Shown: piece after piece, positions 8,603-16,346 of the stretch
Layout: each line of letters begins with the position of its first letter
Position numbering within the stretch: the stretch's first letter is position 1
Assembly: GCF_965279055.1 (NCBI RefSeq)
Contig: NZ_OZ257125.1
Span: 4,774,001 to 4,838,000, forward strand
Source: Hydrocarboniphaga sp965279055
Lineage (GTDB): Bacteria; Pseudomonadota; Gammaproteobacteria; Nevskiales; Nevskiaceae
Direction of reading: 5' to 3'
DNA: 64,000 bases
The notes under the pieces: generated by a model
The model's input: only the letters and a program-made list of their open reading frames with translations
What the model was told of the DNA's origin: nothing
Databases searched by the model: none
Position numbers and translations under genes: made by a program

Positions 8603-9172
8603 TTACGCGGCTGTCAGCAGACGCCGGAAATGCGGCCAGTCGAACAGCGGGCCGGGGTCGGTCTTGCGGCCCGGCGCGATGTCGCTGTGGCCGGCGATGC
8701 CGCCCGGCTGCAGCGTCGGATACGTGGCCAGCAGCGCCTTGGTGACGCCGACCAGCGACTGGTACTGCGCGGCTTCGAAGGGCTGCGTGTCGCAGCCTTC
8801 CAGCTCGATGCCGATCGAGAAATCGTTGGCGCGCGTGCGCCCCTGCCATTGCGAGGCCCCGGCGTGCCAGGCGCGCTGGTCGAAGGCCACGTATTGCGTG
8901 ATGGAGCCGTCGCGGAAGATGCAGCAGTGCGCGGACACGGTCAGCGCCTTGATCGTCTCGAAGTAGGGATGCGCGGCCGGGTCCAGCGTGTTGGTGAACA
9001 GCGCGTCGATCCAGGGGCCGCCGAACTGGTCCGGCGGCAGCGAGATCGCATGCACCACCAGCAGATCGATCGCGTTGCCGGCCGGCCGTGCGTCGTAATT
9101 CGGCGATGCCAGCCAGCGCGCACCGAGCAGGCGGTTAGTGGCGGGATCGATCTGCAAGGAACTTGGCGGCAT
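8603..9172 (-). CDS. ampD: 1,6-anhydro-N-acetylmuramyl-L-alanine amidase AmpD
   Basis: Cytoplasmic zinc amidase that removes the stem peptide from anhydro-muropeptides during peptidoglycan recycling, and so lowers the signal that activates AmpR. The 189-aa amidase_2 domain shows the zinc ligands: the His in LLVVHAISLPP, and the His and Asp in GHSDIAPGRKTDPG. The lack of a signal peptide points to AmpD rather than a periplasmic homologue such as AmiD. It heads an ampD-ampE-btuF operon, divergent from the M16 peptidase gene with a 69-bp gap holding both promoters. Confidence 0.95.
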   Translation of the reverse strand: MPPSSLQIDPATNRLLGARWLASPNYDARPAGNAIDLLVVHAISLPPDQFGGPWIDALFTNTLDPAAHPYFETIKALTVSAHCCIFRDGSITQYVAFDQRAWHAGASQWQGRTRANDFSIGIELEGCDTQPFEAAQYQSLVGVTKALLATYPTLQPGGIAGHSDIAPGRKTDPGPLFDWPHFRRLLTAA

Positions 9173-9241
9173 CTTCGGGCTCTATGCGCGGGGCGCCGTG
9201 CAGTGTGCACAATGGCGCATTGCTCGTCTCCCGGAATTCTC

Positions 9242-12049
9242 ATGATCGTTGATCGTCTGGCCGCCCGCGCCGGCTTTGCGCTGCTGGCCCTGTCGCTTGC
9301 GGCCTGCACCACCACCGCGGCGCAGCCGGCGCCGGCCGCTAAGGCCGGTTCGGCCGCCGCGACCGGCGCGGAGCGCGCCGCGGCTTTCGATATTCCGTAC
9401 ACCAAGCACGTGCTCGGCAACGGCCTGACCTTGCTGGTCCACGAGGACCACAAGGCGCCGATCGTCGCGGTCAACGTCTGGTACCACGTCGGCAGCAAGG
9501 ACGAACCCGAAGGCCTGCACGGCTTCGCGCACCTGTTCGAGCACCTGATGTTCAACGGCTCCGAGCATTACAACGACGAATTCTTCCGGCCGCTGGAAGC
9601 GGTCGGCGCGTCGAAGATGAATGGCACCACCTGGTTCGACCGCACCAATTATTTCGAGAACGTGCCGACCTCGGCGCTGGACATGACCCTGTGGTTGGAA
9701 TCCGATCGCATGGGCCATCTGACCGGCGCGATCGACCAGAAGAAGCTCGACGAGCAGCGCGCCGTGGTGCTCAACGAAAAGCGCCAGGGCGAGAACCAGC
9801 CCTACGGCCTGGCCGACGACATCATCGCCAAGGAGACCTATCCGGTCGGCCATCCGTACTCATGGACCACGATCGGCTCCGAGAAGGATCTGAACGCCGC
9901 CACCGTCGCCGACGTGAAGAAGTGGTTCGACGAGCACTACGGCGCCGCCAACGCGACGCTGGTGATCGCCGGCGATGTGAATACCGCCGAGGTGATCAAG
10001 AAAGTCGAGCTGTACTTCGGCGACATCGCGCCCGGCCCGACGCTGGAGCGCCACGGCCCCTGGACCGCGAAGATGAGCGGCTCCAAGCGCAGCTCGTTGC
10101 AGGATCGCGTGCCGCAGGCGCGGCTGTTCCAGGTGTGGAACGTGCCGGGCTTCTGCGATCACGACACCAATCTGCTGCAGCTCGCCGGCGAAGTGCTCGC
10201 CGGCAGCAAGAACAGTCGGCTGTATCAGCGCCTGGTCTACAAGGACCGTCTGGCCACAGCGGTCAGCGCCGGCCTCGGCCCGTTTGAAATCGGCAGCCAG
10301 TTCCAGATCGACACGCTGGTGGCGCCGGGCGGCGACATCAAGGCCGTCGAGGCGGCGATCGAGGAGGAGTTGCAGCGCTTCCTGCGCGAAGGCCCGACCG
10401 CCGAAGAACTCGAGCGCGTCAAGGTGCAGCACGAAGGCGACTTCGTGCGCGGCCTGGAGCGCATCGACGGGTTCACCGGCAAGTCCTCGATCCTGGCGCA
10501 GTACCAGGTGTATTGCGGCACGCCCGACTACTACAAGACCGAGATGCGCTGGATTCTCGGCACCACGCCGGCCGAGGTGCGCGAGGTCGCCGGCAAGTGG
10601 CTCGCCGACGGCCGCTTCACGCTCGACGTGCAGCCGTTCCCGGAATACACGCCAGCCAAGACCGGCGCCGATCGCAGCAAGCTGCCGGCGGTGGGAGAAG
10701 CGCCGCCGCTGAAACTGCCGCCGCTGCAGCGCACGACCCTGTCCAACGGCCTGGAAGTGCTGCTCGCCGAACGCCACGAAGTGCCGGTGGTGCAGGCGAC
10801 CCTGCTGGTCGACGCCGGCTACTCGGCCGACGCCGGCATTGCCGCCGGCACCGCGAAGATGACGCTCGACATGCTCGACGAAGGCACGCCGACGATGGAC
10901 TCGCTGGCGATCGCACGGCGCGCCGAAGACCTCAGCGCGGTGCTGATGACCACCGCCAACGCGGATGCGGCGCTGATCGGCGTCAACGCGCTGAAGAGCC
11001 GGCTCGAACCGTCGCTGGATCTGTTCGCCGACGTGCTGCTGCATCCCAGCTTTCCCGACAAGGAACTGACTCGGCTCAAGCAACAGCGCCTGGCCGCGAT
11101 CCAGCAGGAGAAATCGCAGCCCACCGGCATCATGACGCGGCTGTATCCGCAGTTGATTTACGGGCCGGGCCACGCCTATTCCAATCCGCGTTCGGGTAAC
11201 GGCACCGAGGCTTCGGTGGCGAGCCTCAGCACCGACGGTCTGAAGCAGTTCTATGCGCGCTGGGTGCGGCCGGACAATGCCAGGCTGATGGTCGTCGGCG
11301 ACACCACGCTGGCCGAAATCAAGCCGCTGCTCGAAGCGCGGCTGGCGTCATGGAAGGCGCCGGCCGAGCCCAGGCCGACCAAGAATCTGGCGACGGTGGC
11401 GCTGCCGGCGAAGCCGCGCGTGTTCCTGGTCAACAAGACCGGCGCCGGCCAGACGATGATCGCCGCAGTGCTGCTGGCGCCGCCGAAAGCCGACGCCGAC
11501 GACATCGCCGCGACGGTGGCCAACAACACGCTCGGCGGCCTGTTCATTTCGCGGCTCAACATGAATCTGCGTGAAGACAAGCGCTGGAGCTACGGCGCCA
11601 GTTCGCAGCTTGGCAGCGCGCGCGGCCAGCGTCCGCTGATCGCCTATGCGCCGGTGCAGGCGGACAAGACCGTCGAGTCGATGCGCGAAATGGACAAGGA
11701 GCTGCGCGCCATCGTCGGCAAGAGGCCGATCACGGCAGCCGAGCTGAAAATGTCGGCGGACAACATCGTCGTCGGCCTGCCCGGCGACAACGAAACCGCT
11801 GGTGAAGTCGCGGGCTCGTACCTGAACATCCTGCAGTTCGGCCTGCCCGACACCTACTACAACGACCTCGTGCCGAAGGTCGAAAACCTCAGCGTCGCCG
11901 ACGCCAACGCCGCGTTGAAGCGCTACCTCAAACCGGACGCGCTGACCTGGGTCGTGATCGGTGACCTGAGCAAAATCGAAGCGCCGGTGCGCAAGCTCGG
12001 CCTCGGCGACGTGCAGGTTCTGGATACCGACGGCAAAGTGCTGAGGTGA
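9242..12049 (+). CDS. M16-family zinc metallopeptidase lipoprotein
   Basis: A 935-aa pitrilysin-like peptidase with two tandem M16 halves. The N-terminal half carries the inverted zinc motif HLFEH (H97, E100, H101), with the usual downstream glutamate region around ENQPYGLADD; the C-terminal half is the inactive partner. The N-terminus is a lipoprotein signal, LLALSLAACTTT with Cys at about residue 22, so it is probably anchored in the outer membrane facing the periplasm. The ATG at 9242 is chosen because the open frame extends far upstream only through antisense of ampDE. Homologues degrade peptides of mid length. The gene is monocistronic; a short hairpin without U-run (12119-12139) follows. 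Confidence 0.92.
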   Translation: MIVDRLAARAGFALLALSLAACTTTAAQPAPAAKAGSAAATGAERAAAFDIPYTKHVLGNGLTLLVHEDHKAPIVAVNVWYHVGSKDEPEGLHGFAHLFEHLMFNGSEHYNDEFFRPLEAVGASKMNGTTWFDRTNYFENVPTSALDMTLWLESDRMGHLTGAIDQKKLDEQRAVVLNEKRQGENQPYGLADDIIAKETYPVGHPYSWTTIGSEKDLNAATVADVKKWFDEHYGAANATLVIAGDVNTAEVIKKVELYFGDIAPGPTLERHGPWTAKMSGSKRSSLQDRVPQARLFQVWNVPGFCDHDTNLLQLAGEVLAGSKNSRLYQRLVYKDRLATAVSAGLGPFEIGSQFQIDTLVAPGGDIKAVEAAIEEELQRFLREGPTAEELERVKVQHEGDFVRGLERIDGFTGKSSILAQYQVYCGTPDYYKTEMRWILGTTPAEVREVAGKWLADGRFTLDVQPFPEYTPAKTGADRSKLPAVGEAPPLKLPPLQRTTLSNGLEVLLAERHEVPVVQATLLVDAGYSADAGIAAGTAKMTLDMLDEGTPTMDSLAIARRAEDLSAVLMTTANADAALIGVNALKSRLEPSLDLFADVLLHPSFPDKELTRLKQQRLAAIQQEKSQPTGIMTRLYPQLIYGPGHAYSNPRSGNGTEASVASLSTDGLKQFYARWVRPDNARLMVVGDTTLAEIKPLLEARLASWKAPAEPRPTKNLATVALPAKPRVFLVNKTGAGQTMIAAVLLAPPKADADDIAATVANNTLGGLFISRLNMNLREDKRWSYGASSQLGSARGQRPLIAYAPVQADKTVESMREMDKELRAIVGKRPITAAELKMSADNIVVGLPGDNETAGEVAGSYLNILQFGLPDTYYNDLVPKVENLSVADANAALKRYLKPDALTWVVIGDLSKIEAPVRKLGLGDVQVLDTDGKVLR

Positions 12050-12138
12050 TGCGCGGCCCGGCGTACCGCGGCAGGGCAAGGTCGTTGGCCCCGGCACCTG
12101 GATTGCGCGCTAAGGGGTGAGCCGCTGCCGCCCAGCGG

Positions 12139-12489
12139 CTAGTACTCCATCACGCCCAGCGGACGATCGAAGGTGTAACGGGCCGGCTCGACCACCAGCT
12201 TCTGCGCCGGGTCGACCGGCGGCGTGCCCTGGATCAGGTCCAGCGGCAGTTGCAGCAGGAACAGGCCGGAGCCGAGCAGGGTCGCGACCAGGCTCAAGGG
12301 GCGGATCACGACCAGGTCGAACGCCATCGCGCCTGCCGACGGTGCACTGTCAGGCAGCACATCCTCGCCCTGTTGGACCACTTCGTCGGCAAAGGCCGGA
12401 ACGCTGGCCAGAGTCAGGACGATGGCCAGCGCAAACGGGCGCAGCGCAGCGGCGGTCAAATCGAAACGGGTTTTCATCGGGCGCACCAT
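12139..12489 (-). CDS. Conserved hypothetical exported/membrane protein
   Basis: A 116-aa protein I recognise only as a conserved hypothetical of gammaproteobacteria. It has an N-terminal signal-like helix (LAIVLTLASVPAFA, about residues 21-34), a second hydrophobic helix (about 59-83), and a conserved C-terminus reading AQKLVVEPARYTFDRPLG. The topology suggests a small inner-membrane or periplasmic protein. The start could be 12489 or the ATG at 12477; neither has a clear Shine-Dalgarno. It is convergent with the M16 peptidase and divergent from the DUF2007 gene. No function can be assigned. Confidence 0.7.
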   Translation of the reverse strand: MVRPMKTRFDLTAAALRPFALAIVLTLASVPAFADEVVQQGEDVLPDSAPSAGAMAFDLVVIRPLSLVATLLGSGLFLLQLPLDLIQGTPPVDPAQKLVVEPARYTFDRPLGVMEY

Positions 12490-12583
12490 CGACAGTGATC
12501 GCAGCCTAGGCGGCGCTATCCGGGCCTGTCAAACCTCGCCGTCGGCCGCGCTTGACGGCAACGCCGACACTGAGGATTCTGCT

Positions 12584-12889
12584 GTGCACATGCCCGCACT
12601 CTATCTCGCCGCCAATACGCTCGAAGCCCAGATTCTTCGCGACTATCTCGGTGACCAGGGTGTGGCCGTGCGCATCGACGGTGAACATCTGGGCAGCGCG
12701 CGCGGCGAGCTGCCGATGGAGTATCCGCGGCTTTACCTGCTGAATCCTGCGGACGAAACTCAGGCGCGGCAGCTGCTTGCCGAGTACGAGCGGCGCCGAT
12801 TCAATCCGTCGATCTGGCACTGCGCCTGCGGCGAAAACGTGCCCTCGCATTTCGAGCTGTGCTGGAATTGCGAAGCCCCCAGATCCTGA
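12584..12889 (+). CDS. DUF2007-type small protein with zinc-ribbon-like tail
   Basis: About 101 aa. The first 65 residues match the DUF2007 pattern (putative signal-transducing, PII-like fold): a YLAANTLEAQILRDYL start and a beta-rich middle ending in PRLYLLNPADETQA. The C-terminus has four cysteines arranged as CAC...CWNC, a zinc-ribbon-like knuckle. I prefer the GTG at 12584, because GAGGA (12572-12576) sits 7 nt upstream; an ATG at 12590 is the alternative. trmL follows after 20 bp, so the two are likely co-transcribed. Homologues with the same Cys tail are common in Pseudomonas relatives, but their role is unknown. Confidence 0.8.
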   Translation: MHMPALYLAANTLEAQILRDYLGDQGVAVRIDGEHLGSARGELPMEYPRLYLLNPADETQARQLLAEYERRRFNPSIWHCACGENVPSHFELCWNCEAPRS

Positions 12890-12909
12890 AGCGCCAGGAA
12901 AACACCACG

Positions 12910-13371
12910 ATGCAGGTCGCGCTCTATCAACCCGAGATTCCACCGAACACCGGCAACGTGATGCGCCTGTGCGCCAACACCGGCGCGGTGCTGCATCTGA
13001 TCAAACCGCTGGGATTTTCAATCGACGACGCCTCGCTGCGCCGCGCGGGCATGGACTATCGCGAGATCGCGGTGATCCGCGTCCACGAAAGCTTTGATGA
13101 TTTTATGGTCGCTATAGGTAGCGCGCGAGTGTTTGCACTTTCAACAAAAGCGCAACGGCGTTACGACAGCGTGCGGTTCGAGGATAACGACGTTCTGCTG
13201 TTCGGCCCGGAATCACGCGGCCTGCCGGCCTCGGTTCTCGACAGCCTGGATGCACAACACAAACTGAGATTGCCGATGCAGCCCGACAGTCGCAGCCTCA
13301 ACCTGTCCAACGCGGTTGCAGTGGTGGTTTACGAGGCCTGGCGACAGACAGAATTTGCGGGCGGCGCATAA
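12910..13371 (+). CDS. trmL: tRNA (cytidine/uridine-34-2'-O)-methyltransferase
   Basis: SPOUT-family methyltransferase, 153 aa, that methylates the 2'-OH of the wobble nucleotide in tRNA-Leu isoacceptors using SAM. The N-terminus VALYQPEIPPNTGNVMRLCA is the family signature. The deep-knot SAM site is formed by LLFGPESRGLP and the C-terminal SRSLNLSNAVAVVVYEA. Length and motifs agree with E. coli TrmL. The ATG at 12910 follows AGGAAAA with reasonable spacing. The stop codon lies in a GC-rich hairpin (13357-13388) that may end the transcript. Confidence 0.95.
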   Translation: MQVALYQPEIPPNTGNVMRLCANTGAVLHLIKPLGFSIDDASLRRAGMDYREIAVIRVHESFDDFMVAIGSARVFALSTKAQRRYDSVRFEDNDVLLFGPESRGLPASVLDSLDAQHKLRLPMQPDSRSLNLSNAVAVVVYEAWRQTEFAGGA

Positions 13372-13388
13372 ACCTCGGCGCCGCCCGC
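13357..13388. terminator. Perfect 11-bp hairpin at the trmL 3' end (no U-run)
   Basis: GCGGGCGGCGC (13357-13367) and GCGCCGCCCGC (13378-13388) pair perfectly around a 10-nt loop that contains the trmL stop. No T-tract follows on either strand, so it may stabilise convergent 3' ends rather than act as a classical terminator. Confidence 0.4.
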
Positions 13389-13412
13389 AAAAACGGCTCA
13401 GCCGGGGCTGGC

Positions 13413-13802
13413 CTAGGCAGTCGCCTGCGTCGGCGCGGGCAGCTTGCGACGGCGACGCGCAGCCAGCCCGACAAGGCCCAGACCCAGCGCCATCATCGCG
13501 TAGGTTTCCGGCTCCGGAACCGCCGGGCCGATGCTCGCCGCGAGGCTGAGCGGGCCGAGCGTCAGGTCGATGATCGGAATCACGGTGTTCAGCGTCGGGA
13601 ACAGATTGAGGCCCAGAGACAGGCCGCCACCGTAGCCGATCGTGAGCTTGGCCAGGCCCGGAATCGGGATGACCAGGCTTGACGTCGTTGCAGCGAGATT
13701 GCTGCTGGCGCCCAGGTCGATCAGCTTCGCGTTGGCCGAGCCAGCGAAACTCATCGAGACCACGGCGACCAGCGCCAAGAACGAATTGCGTAAATTGAAC
13801 AT
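13413..13802 (-). CDS. PEP-CTERM sorting-domain protein
   Basis: A 129-aa exported protein. A signal peptide (residues 1-25, ending in ANA) is followed by about 75 residues of Gly/Leu-rich sequence without recognisable domain, then a C-terminal tripartite sorting signal: VPEPETYAMM, a hydrophobic helix LGLGLVGLAA and the basic cluster RRRRK. This is the PEP-CTERM signal processed by exosortase (EpsH/XrtA), usually in bacteria that make exopolysaccharide. A tail of about 10 residues after the basic cluster is longer than usual. An 8-bp inverted repeat lies 33-54 bp before the ATG. No exosortase gene is in this window. Confident of the sorting signal; the function of the mature domain is unknown. 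Confidence 0.88.
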   Translation of the reverse strand: MFNLRNSFLALVAVVSMSFAGSANAKLIDLGASSNLAATTSSLVIPIPGLAKLTIGYGGGLSLGLNLFPTLNTVIPIIDLTLGPLSLAASIGPAVPEPETYAMMALGLGLVGLAARRRRKLPAPTQATA

Positions 13803-13834
13803 CTGAAAAGCTCCCTTTGCCGAATCGAGGACAG

Positions 13835-13856
13835 TTTTGACCCACCTTGGTCAAAA
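13835..13856. promoter_or_regulatory. Inverted repeat TTTTGACC-6-GGTCAAAA upstream of the PEP-CTERM gene
   Basis: Perfect 8-bp arms (13835-13842 and 13849-13856) separated by 6 bp, placed 33-54 bp before the start codon at 13802. It could be an operator for a dimeric regulator or a hairpin in the mRNA leader. Confidence 0.45.
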
Positions 13857-13987
13857 ACTACACGAGGCCGATTTCAAGAGCTGTAGGAATTTACCGCGAC
13901 ATCGCAAATTTCTTTCAGAAACGTGAACTCGTTGTCAAGTGGTTATGGCGTCAGTTTGTAACGCCAGATCTGCCGCTGCCGCCGACA

Positions 13988-14986
13988 TCAGTCGTTCTCG
14001 GCTTTGGACGGCCGAGTCGCCAGCGCCCGCACCGCGTCCACCGCCGAGATCTCGGCCAGCAGCACGCGGTACACCTGCTCGGTGATCGGCATGCTGACCC
14101 TGTGCTGCTGCGACAGCCGCCGCACTTCCGGCGCGACCTTCACGCCTTCGACGACTTGGCGGATTTCCGCGGTCGCATCGGCAACGCTCTTGCCCTGCGC
14201 CAGCAGCAGGCCCATGCGCCGGTTGCGCGACTGGTTGTCGGTGCAGGTCAGCACCAGGTCGCCGAGGCCGGACAGGCCCATCAGCGTCTCCGGCTTGGCG
14301 CCCATGGCCTCGCCCAGGCGCATGATTTCGGCGAGACCGCGCGTGATCAGCGCCGCGCGCGTGTTCGCGCCCAGCCCGAGACCGTCGGCGATGCCGACGG
14401 CGATCGCCAGCACGTTCTTGACCGAGCCGCCGATCTCGACGCCGATGACGTCGTCGGCGGTGTAGGCGCGGAAGCCATCGCCATGCAGCGCGTGCGCGAT
14501 ACGGCCGGCGTAGGCCAGATTGGAGGACGCCACCGTCACCGCGGTCGGCAGGCCCAGGCCCAGCTCCTTGGCGAACGTCGGGCCGGAAATAACGGCCAGA
14601 TCGCGCGAATCGCCGAGCTCTTCGGCGACCACTTCGTGCACCAGCTTGCCGGTGCCGGCTTCGATGCCCTTCATCGCGCAGGCGATGCCCATGCCCGGCG
14701 GCAGCAGCGGCTCGCATTTGCGCAGGGTTTCGCGCAGCGCGTGGCTCGGTACCGCGATCAGCAATTCTTCCGAGGATTCGATCGCCAGCCGCAGATCGGA
14801 CGTCGCTGTCAGGCCGATGGGAAAATGCGCTTCCGGCAGATAGCGCTCGTTGAGGCGCTTGGCCTGCATCGCGGCCAGCGCATCACGGTCGCGTCCCCAC
14901 AGCCACACCGGCGTGCCGCGGCGTGCCAGCTGGATCGCCAGCGCCGTGCCGTAGGAACCCGCACCGAGGACGGCGATGCCTTTCAT
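13988..14986 (-). CDS. gpsA: Glycerol-3-phosphate dehydrogenase [NAD(P)+]
   Basis: Cytosolic enzyme that reduces dihydroxyacetone phosphate to sn-glycerol-3-phosphate, the backbone for phospholipid synthesis and so the substrate supply for the plsB product encoded nearby. 332 aa, full length. The Rossmann motif GAGSYGTALA lies at the N-terminus; the substrate-binding region shows SGPTFAKE, VEIGGSVKNVLAIAVG and NTRAALITRGLAEI. It is the last gene of the conserved yibN-grxC-secB-gpsA cluster, 7 bp after secB. Confidence 0.97.
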   Translation of the reverse strand: MKGIAVLGAGSYGTALAIQLARRGTPVWLWGRDRDALAAMQAKRLNERYLPEAHFPIGLTATSDLRLAIESSEELLIAVPSHALRETLRKCEPLLPPGMGIACAMKGIEAGTGKLVHEVVAEELGDSRDLAVISGPTFAKELGLGLPTAVTVASSNLAYAGRIAHALHGDGFRAYTADDVIGVEIGGSVKNVLAIAVGIADGLGLGANTRAALITRGLAEIMRLGEAMGAKPETLMGLSGLGDLVLTCTDNQSRNRRMGLLLAQGKSVADATAEIRQVVEGVKVAPEVRRLSQQHRVSMPITEQVYRVLLAEISAVDAVRALATRPSKAEND

Positions 14987-14993
14987 CGCGCGC

Positions 14994-15515
14994 TTAGTGC
15001 GTGGTGGCTTCGGCCGTAGTGGCCGGCGCGGCGCCCTGGGCTTCGGCGCGGGCGCGGTTCAGATGTTCGATGAACAGCGCCTCGAAGTTGATCGGCTGCA
15101 GCAGCAGCTGCGGGAAGCCGGCCTTCTGCACGAAGTCCGACACCGCTTCGCGCGCGAACGGGAACAACAGGCTCGGGCAATAGCCGGCCAGCACCGCGGC
15201 GCGTTCCGGCTCGCTCGGGAAGCCGCGCACGACGAACACGCCGGCCTGCTGCACCTCGACCAGGAAGGCGACGTCGGTGCCGAGCTTGGCGGTGACGGTG
15301 ACCGTCAGTACCAGGTGGAACTGGTCGTCGCCGAGCGACTGCACGTTGGTCGCGACGTTGACGTCGACCTGCGGCTGCCAGGGGCGCGAGAAAATCTGCG
15401 GCGCCAGCGGTGCTTCCACCGAGGCGTCGCGCAGATAGAACTTCTGCAGCATGACCTGGCGTGCGTCGGCCTGCGGCAGCACGGCGGGCGATTCGGGGGT
15501 GACGTCAGCAGCCAT
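14994..15515 (-). CDS. secB: Protein-export chaperone SecB
   Basis: Tetrameric cytosolic chaperone that keeps preproteins unfolded and hands them to SecA. 173 aa. The family-typical segments FYLRDASVEAP, the VTVTAKLGTDVAFLVEVQQ strand and GYCPSLLFPFAREAVSD are all present. The position between grxC and gpsA is the same as in E. coli. The C-terminal acidic/Ala-rich tail is somewhat divergent. SecB presence fits the many exported proteins in this window. Confidence 0.97.
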   Translation of the reverse strand: MAADVTPESPAVLPQADARQVMLQKFYLRDASVEAPLAPQIFSRPWQPQVDVNVATNVQSLGDDQFHLVLTVTVTAKLGTDVAFLVEVQQAGVFVVRGFPSEPERAAVLAGYCPSLLFPFAREAVSDFVQKAGFPQLLLQPINFEALFIEHLNRARAEAQGAAPATTAEATTH

Positions 15516-15596
15516 GGCGGCAAAACTCCAAAAAGCGGATCAATAGACAGGTGGGGAACGACGCCGGCGGGGCGTCGGTTAAAGAAAAAAACCGCG

Positions 15597-15854
15597 TCAG
15601 GCGCTGCCAAGCAGCGGGTCCAGGCCGCCGGCGCGATCCAGTGCCGACAGGTCGTCGAAGCCGCCGACATGGGTCTGGCCGACGAAGATCTGCGGCACGG
15701 TGCGGCGCCCGGACAGATGCATCATCTCATCGCGACGTTGCAGATCCTGGTCGACGCGGATTTCCTCGTAGGCCACGCCCTTGCCGTCGAGCAGGCGCTT
15801 GGCCATTACGCAGTAAGGGCAGTACGCCGTGGAATAGACGCGGACCGGGGCCAT
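15597..15854 (-). CDS. grxC: Glutaredoxin 3
   Basis: Small thiol-disulfide oxidoreductase, 85 aa, that uses glutathione to reduce protein disulfides. The active site CPYC lies at residues 12-15; TVPQIFVG with the cis-proline and the GGFDDLSAL glutathione-binding segment follow. The ATG at 15854 has a good upstream AGGAAA; in-frame sequence further upstream overlaps yibN and lacks family similarity. It sits between the rhodanese gene (19-bp gap) and secB, as in E. coli. Confidence 0.96.
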   Translation of the reverse strand: MAPVRVYSTAYCPYCVMAKRLLDGKGVAYEEIRVDQDLQRRDEMMHLSGRRTVPQIFVGQTHVGGFDDLSALDRAGGLDPLLGSA

Positions 15855-15873
15855 ATCGGTTTCCTGTGACGGC

Positions 15874-16299
15874 CTACTTCGCGGTGACCGGCAGGCTGGC
15901 GCCGAGCCAGCTGTTGATGCCACCGCGTAGCGGATAAGCCTCGGCGTGGCCGAGCTTCTTGATCTTGTCGGCGGCTTCGCCGGCGCTGCTGCCCAGCGCG
16001 TCGTAAATCAGGATGGGCCGGCTCTTGTCGCGGCCCAGTTCGGTGGCGCGCTCTTCGATCTTGGCCAGCGGAATGTTCAGCGCGTTGAGCAGATGCGAGC
16101 GCTTGAAGTCGGCGACGGCGCGCACGTCGACGATCAGCGGCTCGCGGTCGTTGATCAAGCGCACCGCTTCGGGGATCGACAGGCGCTTGCCGCCGGTCAT
16201 ATTGCCGTGCACCTCGTTGGCGACGAGCAGCGCCGCGACGAAGGCCAGCGCGGCAAACAGGATCGGGTGGGCGATGACGAAATCGAGGTACAGCTGCAT
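15874..16299 (-). CDS. yibN: Membrane-anchored rhodanese-like protein (YibN), no cysteine
   Basis: A 141-aa protein with one N-terminal membrane helix (about residues 8-27) followed by a cytoplasmic rhodanese domain: IVDVRAVADFKRSHLLNALNIPL, then the active-site loop. The loop reads YDALGSSAG, with Asp100 where sulfurtransferases have the catalytic Cys, and there is no cysteine anywhere in the protein. It therefore cannot act as a sulfurtransferase by the usual mechanism and is more likely a binding or scaffolding domain. It is the first gene of the yibN-grxC-secB-gpsA cluster, divergent from envC. Confident of the fold and position. Confidence 0.9.
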   Translation of the reverse strand: MQLYLDFVIAHPILFAALAFVAALLVANEVHGNMTGGKRLSIPEAVRLINDREPLIVDVRAVADFKRSHLLNALNIPLAKIEERATELGRDKSRPILIYDALGSSAGEAADKIKKLGHAEAYPLRGGINSWLGASLPVTAK

Positions 16300-16346
16300 G
16301 GGTGTCCGGCGATGGCGACGGGCGCCAAAAGGTGTGGGAGAGGGCG

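Noticed and set aside
7634..9241. Upstream extension of the M16 peptidase frame by more than 500 codons
   Set aside because: The extension is antisense to ampD, ampE and btuF. The lipoprotein signal at 9242 marks the true start.
13946..13966. Short inverted repeat TGGCGT/ACGCCA downstream of gpsA as terminator
   Set aside because: Six-bp arms, 9-nt loop and no U-run; too weak to call.
13860..13987. Sigma-54 promoter for the PEP-CTERM gene
   Set aside because: Such genes often have TGGCAC-N5-TTGC promoters, but no acceptable GG-N10-GC match was found upstream.
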